From NCBI RefSeq assembly GCF_030936135.1, contig NC_082606.1:8612755-8676754 (forward strand): DNA of 64,000 nt. Reading direction: 5' to 3'. The position numbers were made by a program, and so were the translations under genes. The stretch is from Gavia stellata. Taxonomy: Eukaryota; Chordata; Aves; Gaviiformes; Gaviidae. The notes beneath the pieces were generated by a model that saw only the letters and a list, made by a program, of their open reading frames with translations, was not told the origin of the DNA and did no database searches. This document shows, piece after piece, positions 1 through 14,619 of the stretch (within the stretch, counting starts at the first letter, position 1; every line of letters begins with the position of its first letter).

Positions 1-3000
1 TATGGCAAACAGTTGGTAAAACAATATAATCTATTCCCAGGTGTCAGGATTTTGTACTCATTGAATACTCTCCCACTCCAAAAGCACAAAGTTCCACCAG
101 AAGAATATCTGAAGCCCTGATAGAAAAGGAGGAAAAACCTTATATGATGTCATTTGGGTTTTTTTTTGGTAAAGGTTTTGTTAAAAAAAAAACCAAATAA
201 CCACACACACAAACAAACCCCCCCAATCTCCATTCATACAAAATAGCCAAGTTAGTTTTATTAGCTACAAGAACTAAGCTACTAAACATTCATTTTTGTT
301 AAAAAGATCTGTTACTTTAATTTCTTGCAATAATCAGAAAGAAACATTTTCCAGAACAGTATACACTAATTAAATTTACTGGTTCTTTAAATGCACTGTA
401 TCTTTAGATAAACATCAACATTCAAAGCAATGAAGTATTTTGTGACATATCCTTAATAGAAACTGCTATTAAGTAGGCTACAAGACTAATCACATCACTT
501 TGATGCCTGCTTATTAAAAATTCAGTTATTACCATATCTTCTTAAATTTTATTTTCTTTTATGATTATTATTATTATTCTCCTCCTTTCTTAAGTCTATC
601 CTGTAGTACTTTTACACATATGCTGTAGGCCTCAATATTCTAAGAAGTTTTGTCCTTCAGTGTATTCTGTAATTTCAGCAGATGCATATGTAATCTTCAC
701 ATGCCAATCTAGAGCAAAAAAATTTCTTCCATAACATTAACAGGCTAATGTAGCATTTCTAGCAATACGACCCTTTCCTCATATAGAAACACCATCATGC
801 TTGCTTGCACACAGAGAAGTTGCATAGCTATCTTCCCAGCTGGCCTCTTTTCTGTCCCAATTAACTCAATAACTAGAAATGCCGTACATAAACAGCAGAA
901 AGCTACACAATCATTAATCACACTTCTACTTACTAAAAATAGGACAGTTTTATACAGGAAGTCTGCTCAACTTCCCATTTTATCTGCAATGTAAGTAAAA
1001 TGCTCAAAACCTTCCCATCAACACGTATTTCTACTGCGAAAAAACCTACAGTATTCACATACTCTAAGCCAGAATTACTTCTCAGCTCACTCCAAGTGTT
1101 AGTCCTGAAGTACGGCCACCATAATACACATTCTTTAAAGCATACCTTATTTCATTTACAACTGATGTCAGTATTTTAATCTAAAATTAACTGGTGCAGA
1201 GCTAATTGATTTTTCATTCATGAAAGGAGAATAAACATAATTTCTTAAATGAATTAGGTGTGCTTTTCTAGTAGTATAAAAATCAAACCATTGGACAATG
1301 CACTTTTCCACATAACTAGATGAAAAAAATCAAAAGTTCAGTCTTCCTACCATCAAAATAACATCTCACTGAAACACTGAATTATCAGAAGTTACAGCTT
1401 GAATATTCACTGATCATTACATCAATTTTTAAAGACGTGTTTCTCCAAAAAGATTCTTTTGAAATGGGAAACCTCACTATGGAAATACTTGTTCTGCACT
1501 TCAAGGGAAATAAAAGCACAGAAGTGGTATTAATTGAATTTGTGTAAAAAAAGGGCAGTGGCTTTTACCAGTTCAAATATACTAAAAAAAAAAATCAATT
1601 TAACATTCTCTCTTTAAATACGTTTATCATGGTTAGAAATAGATGGTCGCCTAAGAAGCTGTAACCTACATTTTCTCATCCTCATATCAGTTTCACCATT
1701 GCATGGTGCTCTGTGTGGAAAGAGAGTTGTTAATGGTCCTACATTTTACAGTTACATAAAACTCCCTCCTCTCTAAATAGTTTCTTCTCATTTTAACTGG
1801 GAAACAGAAGTGTTAACACAGTAGCTTCCCAAATTGATTTTTAATATGAATGTACGCATATCCCCATACATTAAATATTTACAAATCATACCCTTCAATA
1901 TGCTTGAACATGCATGTCAAATGTAACATTTTTAGGCTTAAAAAATACATTTCTGTCCCCACAAATACACATGAAAATAATTAAGACTGTGCAATAATTC
2001 TTCTATTTCAGACTTATTTATGCAGCCCTAGCACTGCAAATGTAAGATTTTTGTGTTACAAATTTTACTTATTGTATTTAAATAGTACATTAAAGAACTT
2101 ACAAATTATTTCCTGCTTCAATGGATAATAAGCAATAATCTAGTCTTTAGTACTCTGGTTCTGTTCAAGCATAAATCCTGCCCTAACATGAACATACACA
2201 CTTTTTTTTTTAAACCCTGTCCTTGTATTTTCATTTTCAGTAATTTTTTCTTAGAGGAATGATCAGCACAGTCTGAGATATGGTTTCACTTTCTAAAACA
2301 TATTTGTCACTAGGCAAAAAGCACGGTTGCACAGATTAACACTGTGCTGTGGTCTATGTATCTACTTCCCCATGCTCTCTAAAAAAAGCTGAAATGATAA
2401 ACAGAAGGCACAACTACAACACTGTGAACATTACTGGTCCCAGTCTTGGGACTGCCTTTCACTTGGCAGATTTAAGATGAAAGAAGTCCAAGAAAATTGG
2501 TAGATTGCAAAAAACAAACAACCAAACAAACAACACAACCACAAAACACCAACCAAAAAAACCCAAAAACACCCCCCAAAAAACCCCACTCCAAACATTC
2601 AAATACCCTCAAATACTGTGTCAAGACATACTAGAGAAACATCTATGTAAACCAACTGCAAGATTATTACATAGAGTTTATCTAGGTAAAACATTTGGTA
2701 TACATACAATACTTTGCTTTCCATAACGTCAGGCCTTAGAATTTTCTCTTATTACTGCAATACTAAAGCTACCTTCAACTGAATCTTATTTCAGGCTCTT
2801 CTCACAATGACCCATTTTTAATTTTTTTCCTTATTTTTTTTTGTCAAGTGCAGTTAATTATGTATTAGCAGGTATTTGTACATTCTGAAACCAGACAGAA
2901 CTGTTATTCCCACAATCAGTTACCAAACCGATAATAATTTTAATACAATTTAACAGCTAAGGAAAAAAAAAGGAGCAACTCCACAGCATGTGACTAATCA

Positions 3001-3281
3001 GATTCAGCAACCTTCCAGTAGGTTGTTTAGAAACCATTAACTTTACCTTTTACACTGAAGTTAAAGATTCTAGATTTGCTGTAATTTTACTGGAAGCTCT
3101 GAATGTACTTTTCCCATCAAGAATTTATTGTGTAATGTTCACATTACTTGCAGTAAGTCTATTTGTAGTATAACTTCTATAAAAATGCAAAAACAAATGG
3201 TCCAAAGCACTTATAAAAAAAAAGCATATTGTACATGATGAAAGCTCATTAATAAGTAGTACCTCAGGAATTTAGTTTTAC
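1..3281 (-). other. RNF111: RNF111 intron (after first coding exon), partial
   Basis: This is non-coding, AT-rich sequence downstream (minus strand) of the RNF111 first coding exon. I looked for the next RNF111 exon, which should encode the acidic SUMO-interacting segment, and did not find it, so the intron runs off the left edge. It contains A/C-rich low-complexity tracts near 181-224 and 2501-2590 and a short ATT run near 563-579. Small open frames here have no codon pattern or homology I recognise. Confidence 0.75.
2499..2590. repeat. A/C-rich low-complexity tract
   Basis: About 90 bases are almost entirely A and C (CAAA, CAACA and CCAAAA blocks). Read on the RNF111 sense strand this is a G/T-rich tract. 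It creates a spurious 73-codon plus-strand frame rich in Asn, Thr, Lys and Pro, which is not a gene. Confidence 0.8.
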
Positions 3282-4158
3282 CTGAAGGAACAGCTGTACT
3301 GTTCTGGTGGTTTTCACCAGGTGACACAAATAAGTCTTCCTCCCCTTCAGTAGATGAACTGGAAGAAGATTCACTGCTGAGATCATTCTCACTGGAACTG
3401 CTAGAACTGGGTAGTAAAGCATACTTTCTTCGAGCTAACACTTCCCGCTTTTTCCTCTGCATTAAAATTCTTTCTTTTTGGTTCTGTGTCCGCTGTGACG
3501 AACTTGTTTTCACAAATCTCTTCCGATATGGAAGTCTTCTTAAAGAACTGCTGTGAAAACAGGGCCTTTTCATTAATAACCCAGGTACAGAGTCTGCCTC
3601 AGTCCGAGGCCACTTTTGTGACCTTGCGCTATGAGTTCTACTTGTAGTATTCAACACTGCCTGAGGGTGTCTTACAGGAGCGTCTTTTTCTTCATCAGAT
3701 GTTACTGTGTCGGAGTCTCCAAAATGTAGGCTAGACGAAGGTGAAGAGATACAGTCACTAAAAGAAGAATCATTGTCTTCACTCTGTGTTTCTAGATGCT
3801 CTCTTAATCCTAAGATTCCTTGGTTTTCTTTATCAGGACAATTTTGAGTATATGAAGGACCAGCCTGCTGGCTCTTGCGTTTTTTTCGCACCACCATACT
3901 TTTGTCTTGGTCTGTACGGTTGCCATTCATGTCCTTCTGCTTTTGAGAATCACCACATAAGTGAGAGAACTCATTCCCTACTTTACTGGCAATCATCTCA
4001 ACTTCTGCAGTGAAGCTTTTGTCTGCCCCAATAGGCTCAGGGTTCAAGAGGATCCCCTTCAGACTCTCCTGTCTCTTTGGTGCATCAGAAGGAACTTCAC
4101 TCTTCATATCCGCTTTTAGGGTATAAACTATATTACATTCAGGAGTCCATTTAGACAT
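3282..4158 (-). CDS. RNF111: RNF111 (Arkadia) first coding exon, N-terminal 292 residues
   Basis: RNF111/Arkadia is a nuclear RING E3 ubiquitin ligase that promotes TGF-beta/SMAD signalling by degrading SKI, SnoN and SMAD7. It also acts as a SUMO-targeted ligase. This exon encodes the N-terminus, opening MSKWTPE. It has a basic RKKRK segment near residue 91, an acidic DNDSSFSD stretch, a second basic block ([15 protein letters not shown]) and a poly-Ser/acidic tail ([20 protein letters not shown]). This order matches the vertebrate RNF111 N-terminus as I remember it. The exon has an acceptor ending CTAG at 4178 and a donor CAG|GTAAAA after 3282. It is 877 nt, so codon 293 (Gly) is split. The start context is weak (T at -3, T at +4), but this is the first ATG after the acceptor. 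SUMO-interacting motifs, the Arkadia-specific region and the RING are in later exons left of the window. Confidence 0.95.
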
Positions 4159-4177
4159 GGAAAGTTTTAGGAAAGGC
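4159..4177 (-). other. RNF111: RNF111 5' UTR segment between acceptor and ATG
   Basis: Nineteen bases lie between a good 3' splice site (pyrimidine-rich, TTTCTAG on the minus strand) and the ATG. The leader must therefore be completed by one or more upstream non-coding exons, consistent with a promoter in the CpG island about 10.7 kb upstream. Confidence 0.8.
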
Positions 4178-7100
4178 CTAGAAATAAAGAAAGATATGCA
4201 TCAAGAAAAAGAAGCATCAGATTTTTCGAGCGCAAAACTGAAATGAGAGAAAAGCCATTTACTGCTAACACTAACCACCCAGTGGGAAAAGCAAAACAGC
4301 AGTAACTGAAATACAACTGTTTCATAATACTAAGAATACTGCTTGACAAGGTAATTTTGAATTAAGACAGAACTCTTACAACTTGCATTGAAGGCAAGTT
4401 CTTATAGTCAGTGAAAACATTATCACTTTCACAAAGCAAATATTGATGTATGTCACCTGCAAAATGTATGGACGATGCTTAACCGTGAGTTTTACAGGCT
4501 ACTGCTTATAGAAGTTACCTAAGTCTCAGCTAAATAGCTCCAAAAGCCATCAACTAAACTGCATGTTTAAATAAGGCCTATATCTTCCCCTATAGCTGTA
4601 TATACAGATAGTAAATACCTTGAACACAATACATGGTACAGTATGGTGACAACTCAGCTACAAAAATCAGTTACTTAGAATTCATGGTTCTTTTCTGGCA
4701 TGAAAAGGAATTAAACAGGAGAGATTTTGAACCTTATTATTTTGGGGTAAAGTAATAGAAATCCATTTATTACCTAAAGTTTCTTAAAAAAAACCCCACA
4801 CCACACATTAATAGATTAGTGTACAAAGCTATTTTCAGTCCATGTACTTTTGACTCTATCCTGTGACAGAAACTGAGCATATCATACCACATGTTCCCTT
4901 AATAGTTGGTATTAGGCAGGTTCCCCTCCCTGTCAAAATATTAGGCTGTTAATATAGAACAATGCAATATTAGCCTCAAAGACTCTTTCAAAGAAAAACT
5001 TTTGTACTAGAAGACTGAGAGACACAGGCAACAGTAAGCTCAATAATATATTCACCTTCAACCTGCTTCATCTGGCATCCCTGCCTTCTGTTTAAATTCC
5101 CAAAAGGAAGTGACAAAAGAATTTGTTTCCCACTGTGATAACCACTGAAGCACTCTTTACTGTAACTAGTATAGCTTTTTTGTGCCTCAGATGAATAAGG
5201 CTGTAGTAGACATTTGACACTTGTACTACTTAAGCAGTTAAGTGCTCCCTCTTTTCTCCCTCCCTCACCACTTGCTTGAAAGAACATGTCCTATGCTCTT
5301 CTAGAAGAAATGTTCATGCACTGAACCAGAATGCAGAGCTGACCAATCTGAAAAATAAATTTCCCAACCAGATCAGACACCAATGCAATTTATCACATAA
5401 GCACACAAACAGCTATACCTGGCTTAAAGCAGGTTGTGCTGAACTACCAGAAGGCTGCTTAAGAAAAGTATGTGCAACTATACCTTATGTGGAAATGAGG
5501 CTCCTTAAGCAGCACAGCTGGAATATGCATGAAGCCACAAAAAAAGTCTAAGGTGGCAAGATCTATGGCAGGTTAAGTAGCATTGCCTACTCAGGTCCAT
5601 AATCTTCTGCCTGAACCTCCAAATTCTTCAAAACGCTAACACATTCTTACATCTGGTGCTAATATTTAAAGCTCTTGTTTATTTTGTCATAGAATGAATC
5701 AATACAAGATTGAGACTACAGAACAGAGTCAAATCAACATTTCTTAGATTGTTTCACAAACTGATGCTTTCAGGAGCAGCTGTGAGCTTGTCATTCCTAA
5801 CAGACCCTGAAGAATGACTTATCCCAGTTTGTAACGGGTATAAACTGATGCATTATCCCAGGCATCCTGTGTTCTCTTCATAGCCATAAGCAACTAATCT
5901 AATTCTTCAAGCGATGTAATCTGGAATAAAAATTTTGCACAAGGCATATATGCTGCAGTACTAACATCTAAAGAAGCCATAAGTTCACTGGATCTTTCTA
6001 GAGATCAAGAATCTCGTGGATCCTAGAACCCCAGCTGAAAAGATCCATTTGAATGTTCTCACTGGAAATTCTACAAACATTTATAACAGTTACTGTTAAA
6101 AGTGAGGCCGATACGCTGTGATAACTAAGAAAGTGTTGCTGTTTTCTACTGGCATTACAGCAGATACTGATGAAAAACATACCTGAGTCAAAAGCTAATT
6201 GCATGCAAGTTGGACTAAACCTCCTCTTGTCAGTATATACAACAGGACAGGTTCTTACTTTCACTTCATCAAAGTACAATTCACAGTAGGAGATATTTCT
6301 ATTTAACACTTGAAAATAAGACGACTGTTGCATCCTCGACAATATATATATTTTTTATTGCAGTAAGTTTTAGTGGAATGCGCTATATAAGGTCACCCTC
6401 TTCTCTAGGACTGAAAAAAAGTTACAAAATTGGAAAAAAAACTTGGAATAAACATTAAGAGTGTAAGAAGTCTACATAGCAAACAAAGAAGCCACTATTA
6501 AAGCTGTGGAATTCTGATATCTACCCTTCTCTGCTCCTGACAGCTCCTGAGGAAAACATCAGCTCTCTCATGCTCCTCCCTATGCAGGTACTTACCCTCA
6601 CATACATGCACCATCTTTCTTTGGAAAAATTAAGACCAAAATTTCCGTTTTATAAAATTTCTAAGAAGGATAGGAAATCAGAATTCAAACCTGTTATAAG
6701 CACACAGAGAACAAGCAGTACATAGTCTTTTTCTCATCGTCACAAGGTCACTGTTAAGACAGTATTTTTTGGTGTTATTTATGCACCCCTGTTTGACAGA
6801 AATGCAACACTTGGCTTTCTCCACAGTCCAAAAGCAAACCAGTCCCTCCCACAATAACTCTGTATTGTATCACAAGTTTCTTAGAAAATCCACAAAAATA
6901 TTTCAATTTGGAAAAAAAAGTTAATTTTTTCAGAGAGCTTTTTGTCTTTGAACACAGTCATAACTTACCATCATATACTACAAATCCAGCTCATACACAA
7001 CAGTCTCCTGTCCTTTTAACATGATAAATTAATTGGACAATTTTATTTAATTCTGAAGCTTTCTTAAGAAACAAAAATCTGAACATTTTCTCATCATGTG

Positions 7101-10100
7101 AGCACAATCAAAGGCTGGTTTACAAAGGACTCAGTTCTACTCATTGGAGTGCTTCCCCCCCCATTTTATTGTTAAACTCTAATACTGATGGAGATTTCCA
7201 CACTAGAGTTCTGCATTCTGAATGTGATTATTTTCATATAAGCTCTGTTTACACTGGCACAGAGGCCACTGTGCTGAAATACAGACAAAGCTGTTTAAGT
7301 TACAGTTAAAAAATTAATGCAAGAAAGTTTACAGCTTGAGAAACCTCAAACTACTGTAAGATGACAAAAAAACTAATCCACCACACAGTGAAAACTAGTG
7401 CACTTGAAACACTATTTACTGGCTTATCTTTATTCCAGCAAGCAGCCTAGATATAATAGCCAGTTAACTCGGATTCAAACATTTTGCATATTTGCACTCT
7501 TACAACCATGGAAAAGTCCGCAGTAACTCAACGAAGTAATCAAGAACTCGTCATTTTTGCTAACCAATACAAAGCCTGAAGGACTGCTTACTCATGGGAG
7601 AACTGCTGGCTTCCAGTTAAAAACTACACAACAGCTTAAACGTGAGTATATTTAAGTGAATGGCAGCAACAAACAATGACAAATAATCCATTCCTTCACT
7701 ATTTAGAAATGCTGTTACAAACCTTTGAACAAAAGATTTGACCAAAAAAAAGACAGAATCTGGAAGAAAAGCTTACCATTTAACTAGATTCCAATACATT
7801 GTAAGTCTTTTCAGTGGTTAAGCATAAGAAATACCCATACTACATATAAGTCCAATGCTTTTACACAGAAGACAAAATTTAAGAGGGACTACAAAAATAT
7901 TATGCAAATAATTAAGACTCATCAGAATGAGATAATCTGCTGTTAAGCATTTAGAAGATCCTACAAAATCACCCTCTAATTAAAAGTAGTCCTCAGAAGC
8001 TTTTTCAAAAAGCAGCAAGATGCAGGTAGTAAGCTCAATCAGCATTAATGTTCCTCCTTTCTAATCAAAACATTTGCCTATTAAGTTACAGAATCAAGAC
8101 TTCGAGAGGAAAAACGGGGTAGTATCTTCTTTTAAGTTTTTTAAGTAAAGACCCAATGAAGAGCTGTTAAGACAGCTACCTGGAAACTATAAATAGTTAT
8201 TCAAAGTTCCCCTCTAAAGTGTATGACTCAATTCAGAACCACAAAGTGTACATGACTTTTATCCATTCATGTCACAAATTACAGACCTTTGATATTAATC
8301 ACACCAAGACATACAGCAGTGCAAGAAAATTCATGCAAACTGGGGAAGTCCCTCAAAATTGTCAAAAAACAAGCTCAAAGTTTGAGATCTTTACATCAGA
8401 CAAGTTTGTGATCACATATAAAAGCAGAACACATCTGAGTTATAAGATGGAGCAAATTATTTTGTCATTAAGAATTAATTCCATTACTAGCAATCAAAAA
8501 GTATGATAGCATTAAAGCACTATAAAACAGTGAAATGGTTCATTACACAACATTCACTCAATTTTTTGGTGTAACCTTGGTTGATGAATACACGTAATCT
8601 AATATATCATTACTTTGAAAATGTATTTTCAGTTACGTTTTAAAACATAGCCAACTCTGTTCACCATCAAGAAACAATCTCCTTTTTAGGCAACAAAAAG
8701 CACTTTGATCAATTCTCTCAAGCTTGGCTACAGTAAGTACACAGTGCTTTGACACATGACCAGCCAACCACTTTGCAGAAAATGCCTATCTTAAGCACAT
8801 GCTTCTTACATAACCCCAAATTACTGGTCTCTGTCCTGTTAGTGTAATACACACACATAAACCCAGCTAGCCAAATAGTTTATTCAGCAAATATCTACAC
8901 TTCTAGCCAACTTGACGAAAAGCAGTGAACAAAAAAAGCTTCATTTACAAAGCAGTTAGTAGTCTATTTCCTCATTTTCCCCATCTTCAATTTCCTGCTC
9001 CCCTCTCATTACAAACACAGTCATTTCCCCTTGTCTGATGCACTTTCCACCACTCAGACCCTAAATGCACTTACAGGCAACCTGGATATCCAGTAGGGTT
9101 GAGCCTAGAGACCAGTGCAGACAAAAATTCTTCCCAATATGACAGCTCTCAAGACTACCGAGAGCTTGCATAACATATCATTGTCATAATCTCAGAAAGA
9201 GCATAGAATTTTTATGGAAGTGGAATTGCTGTGTTATGTTAGACCATTTACATACCCAACTCAAGTGCCCACATACAGAATGATATCAGGCAAGAGGACA
9301 TTTAGGATTGTCTCAGAAAGGAAGTTTCTATCAGTTGCATTTGTAGTTCCTTTATTCAGTCCTAACTCTTTCTTTCTTTGCATATGTTCATTGAACCCAT
9401 GATTAGCTTTTTAAATTAATTCCCTTCCCTAATATGTGGCTTTTATCAGATTTTACTTTTAATGTTATATTTACTTTGACAAGCTAATACTGGTACTGTT
9501 ATCTTCATGAGAAAACCTCACTGTTGAGATCTGGTATACACAAAGAAATCTTATGTTGTGTATACTGTTCCTACCAAGTGCTTTTTTTGAACTGGCAAAC
9601 ATGGCTACCAAGAGCTCAAAGAACAGACCAGTGAAAGAAAGTATTGCACAAGCTTATTTTGGAACACCAACAGTCATTTCTTTCCTCTCATTAAAAAGAC
9701 ATGTTTTTCTTTTGGTGACGCTCTTCCATCAGATGAATCAAGACACCAAGAAACATGAAAATGAAAAAGCTTATAAAATTCATACAAGACCTTCAGCAAA
9801 AGTGACATAACCTAAGTACTACTACTTCCCTATCTCAAGGGCAGAGAGCCAAACAAGACTGATTCATGCATGACCCTGACGCAATGGAGGTTGACAGAGG
9901 ACTTGGAGCCATTTGAGAAGCTGCAACCCCAACACAATCCCACGAAGATCGAAGCTCAGTGCTACCATGCTGTGCTCCAACAAAAATAAAGAACTCACTG
10001 AACAGTTCACAAAAACCCCACTTGTTAGCCTAAAAGGGGCAGTCGTACCCTATTCATTTCACTCCTATCAAGCAGGGACAACCTGTACAATGCAGGGTAA

Positions 10101-11246
10101 GTAGCAAAAACACCAATATCCAATATTCAGTTCCACTGTCGGCAAAACAAGTGCAATCAGATTTTGAAACTTTTTTGCACTGTTCTTCACTTTTGGTTCT
10201 TCTTCATTTTCACCACTTCATGAGACAAACAGGGCTCTTTTAAAGCTTGTTTTAACTACTAAATTTTAGCATACTATGTAATGGTCTTCTAATCTTTGCC
10301 CGAAAATAAAGCAATTGATAGTTAAAGATCTATGCATATTTATAAAACAGCAACAATCAGAAGGTAATGTGAAACTCTTATGTTTGCTTTGATATTATGT
10401 AGCATCAAACACACCTTTATTCAAGGACAATATGAAATACCATTACAAACCACTCTCGATTTCCTTTGTTTGCTTTAATGCAGCCACAGTGATGACAGAT
10501 ACTCCGATTTTTGAATGACAAAATTACCTGAGAATTCTCTGAGCAAAATACTTATATTTTGCCCTATAGAAAGGTACTTCAGAATAACATGCATAGTATT
10601 AGTTACTAACTAGAGACAGGTTCTTGCCCACTATCTCCCAAAGACCCTCCATTACATCCAGCCCAAACAGAAGAGTTTGTCTGTGCGTTGCAGAGGGGTG
10701 CTATAGTTACATGAGCCACAGCAATGCAGGCAAGCTTACTCACTCCTTGCAGCCAATTCTAGGAACCATCAGTGGCTTGGAAAGACTACTCTTAAAGTGA
10801 AACAATGTTATTTCAAGTACAGTATTACTCTTGCTAACCTTTGCAAAGCCATCTCAAAGGTAAGTCACACCACAGTAACTGTACTGTAAAGTACTGTAAC
10901 CAACAGTATCCATCCTCTGGACCAGCAAAGTCTGATTAATTTTATCTCTGAAAAAAATTCCTCCAAGACCTTCAAGGTTTGTTTCCTCATGCAGAAGTCA
11001 AGTCAGATCAGTAAAGCAATTATCTTACAATAGAAATATCAGGCCACCTATAGAATAGCTACAGAATGGCTCTGTTATGCCATGTTATCATTCACCTCTG
11101 AGACTCACCACCACTGTATTCTTATGGAGAGACTATTGAAAGTGTCTGTCTCTCACACAGTCTAACAGAATCCAGCACAGGACAGCTACAAACAGAAAAG
11201 CTCTTCCCTAGGCCTGGCTCCAGCTGGAATAGACAGAACACACAGA

Positions 11247-11256
11247 GCATGCGCAG
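11247..11256. promoter_or_regulatory. NRF1-like site
   Basis: GCATGCGCAG fits an NRF1 half-palindrome (core GCATGCGC). It sits in a short local GC- and CpG-containing patch (11240-11275) inside otherwise AT-rich intron sequence. It is a motif match only. Confidence 0.3.
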
Positions 11257-12892
11257 CTGCGAGCGCCTCAGCTAGATGAGTTGGCAGGCCAAGAGCAATT
11301 CTGCTTAGAGTCCTACAAACAACAAGTTAGTTCTCCCGAAATATACTATGAATCAGTCTAAGACCGTAAGGCACCCACAGAAATCCTAGCATCAATGAAG
11401 AATTAGCATGCACACACCCACCTGGGCAAGGAATCTGTTTGGCTTTGCACAATGGATGCAAGCAGGTGGATTTGACAAACTTGGTGTTCACAAGCACATT
11501 CTTCAGTCTAGACATTTCTTTGCTCTGTCCTAGGCTTAAGCTCAGTTAGCTACATTAACACTATGTAAATCATGGTTTTAAGACATAAGCATTATGATTT
11601 GGCAATCAGGAATGTTTTGGCTTCAGTGAACTCCAAGACAAACATAATAGCAATGAACTTGGAAATAAGGAGTTGTAGCTTTATAAAAGAGTGAGAAAAT
11701 ACACTTTTTTATTGGAGCTTAAGATCTTAACTAGGAATTCTGCTTCCAGAGACAGCTAGGGAAGTTCTGAGTTACACAGCCATCAAAAACAATTTAAAAA
11801 TTTATTTCTTAGTCCCCCTGGCAGTTTTGACCTTTGAGGTACGTGTAACTGTTGTTAATGCAGTGTCATTTTGTAAACACTTCATGATAAAGCTTTGAGG
11901 AGCAAAGACAGACATGATCTCTGCCGCAACTGCCAACAAGAACCATGCAAGTGAGAATTATGAAATTAACCATTAGGACAGTTTTACGCTGTTCTACAGG
12001 AAACCTGTGAGAAGTAGGGGATTTTTCAGATACTAAACTGAGTAGATCTACCAGTTTAAGAGGTAAGGACAGCGCAGCAGACTTCTCCACTCTTCACCCA
12101 GTACAGCCAAGTGGCAGTGGGTAAATGCAAACATTTTACTTGACAGCAGTCAAGTATTAGGACTGCACTTTATTGGCAAAAAAAATACAGAAGGAATTCT
12201 CTTGCTAGTAAAGTCATGAACCAGCCTTCCTAGATTTCACTTGGTAAATACTTAATAAGGAAGACATCACTTTAATTCACAGTCGTTTCTTTTCCAAATA
12301 GCATAAACTATATAAAACAGCAAAATAATCTTGTTAGCAAAATTTTGGGTTAGTGAAAGAAGCATTTTCCTTTCTTCCTTCCCCTCTGCTCCATTAGGGG
12401 TCTTTGTTAGGCCTGACACCAGCCCACCATGAAACACTGATCTAAACTTAAGCCTGAAGGAAGTTCACTAGTGTAACATTTTGGCTGCGGATACATTCGG
12501 TGTTTCTTTTAAGAGCACTGTGGACTTTGGAAGCAGCTGATCACTGTGACTTATACCAACAAAACTTAAAGAGACTACGACTGGGAGTAATTATCCTATC
12601 TCTGCGTTGTACATGTGTCCCATACGACATTACTCGATATACATGTTGCTAAATCTCTTCTCAACCTCACTGACATGCAAACAGCTGAAGCACTACAGAT
12701 CTGGTGATAAAACTGACCTAAAGGAGGTTGCACATTAGTAAAACTCTGTGGGGAAATCTTTATACATCTGCCTATGGCAAATCCATCTTTCTGTACTATC
12801 CCCAATGTTTACATGTGAATTTAACCATCCCATTCCCTGTCCTGTCCTCCCAGCAATTTTTCCCCCGCTTATTCAACTGCCTGACATCTAAG

Positions 12893-12918
12893 CCTCCCTA
12901 GTTCATCCGCTAGGGAGG
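12893..12918. repeat. Perfect 9-bp inverted repeat (hairpin)
   Basis: The arms CCTCCCTAG and CTAGGGAGG are exact reverse complements separated by 8 bases. They could form a GC-rich stem-loop in RNF111 intron RNA. I recognise no RNA family. Confidence 0.7.
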
Positions 12919-14619
12919 GGGTCACTATTACCTATACCTTCTCAAAAGAATGTCCTCACCATTAGAGGAAATATAAACAACTGAAATGGCAGATTCTTCA
13001 TATTGGGAAAAAAGGCAGTAATTGCTGTCAGCTAAACGTTAGTGCAACATAGCCACCTCCACTGAAAGACAAGACTGTTATAATTGATCTGGTTACAGAG
13101 GCCTACAAAGTTATTACCTTAAAGTGCAAGTCACATATATATTCAGATACACTCTCAATACACTTTTACAAAAGCCATTACTTCATAAAAGACATATTTC
13201 TGAAAGGTCAGAATGTTCCCATCCAGATTTTGAAAGGACACGTGAAATATGCATGAATACTAAGAGCTGCTCTTCACCCCCAGGCTCCCAATACTAGAAA
13301 TAACCACAGCTGTAGCTGCCAGGGCTTCAGCCATCAATAAAAATAAACAAATGTTTAAATATGCGAGGCTTCAAGAGTTTTAAAACAGGAAGCTTGGTGT
13401 GGTATACACTTTTATTTAACTAAAGTGAAATGCAAAATGTGCACACAGCCTTTCCTGTCTTATGAATTCAATAGGTCATTTTACACCGTGGATGACAGCA
13501 TGAAACAGGTGACCAGATGTTCACTTTATCAAATGAACCAAGATCACGTATTTCCCTATCAACCCTTGCACATCAGCAAGAGTACAAATCTGAATCGGTG
13601 ATAATCTTGGCTAACAGGGGTTTTTTGTTTTTTGCCTCAGGTAGTCCCTCTATCCAACAAAAAGATGAGTAAAAACATTCAAATTGGTGGAAAACTACTT
13701 TGATAGCAAGAACGACAGGTATGTGAACTATAAGAAGCTTTAATTTCTGTTTTTAAGCGTGACAAAATATTCCAATTTTTTAACTATTAGTTTTCCTCAA
13801 AAATGTTTCTACAAAGTATCCAAAATTAATCTATCTTTGGAATTTTCTACTGGTTACAACAAAGACAACATAAGACCTTATTTCACCACCTGAAAACCTA
13901 GTTTTCCTTTTTTAGTTTATAATACAGATATTCCACCATGATAAATGCTACCTAGGTCTCCATGCCAAGCAGTCAATTCTTATCTTTTTTGTCAAATATT
14001 TGTTTCTGAAGTAATCACATTAAAATCAAATAAAGTAGGGCTATTACAGCAAGATCTTACTTCCTGTATCATATCTTCTTTTGGAGGAGTACTCAAGCAT
14101 CAGGAATTAAGGGAATCATTTAATCAGCTAAAGCAATCAGGCCTTGCTTATGATTTAAAAAAAAACATTTCAAGCCATGGAAAAGCTTACTCAAAACAAA
14201 ACAAAAATTCCATGAATGTATGCTCAGCCCTAATCACTGAAACACAGACACTTAAAAAGCATATAGATCCTTAATACCTGTCCATTTCAATAAGAGTTAC
14301 AAACCTATGTACCTCTGAAGATCCTGGCCTACATTTCTGAATGAACGTTGCTTCCTTGTTTATCAGGCAAAAAACATCTGACAATGCTTTTTTTTTTAAT
14401 ATTGGTTAAGAAACAGAATACCAACTTTGCAAACAAAACCAATGACGTTATAACAAACCCTATTACACACACAAATAAAACTCATTTCCGTAAGGTAAAA
14501 TTCGTGACAAATTTTCAAGGAGACAAAACCCAAGAGTGCTGCGGCTTCCCGCAGTGAAGATACTGCTTTGTGCGTCAATGAGGCACTGAAAAAAAAAAAA
14601 AACAACAAAAAACCAGCGT

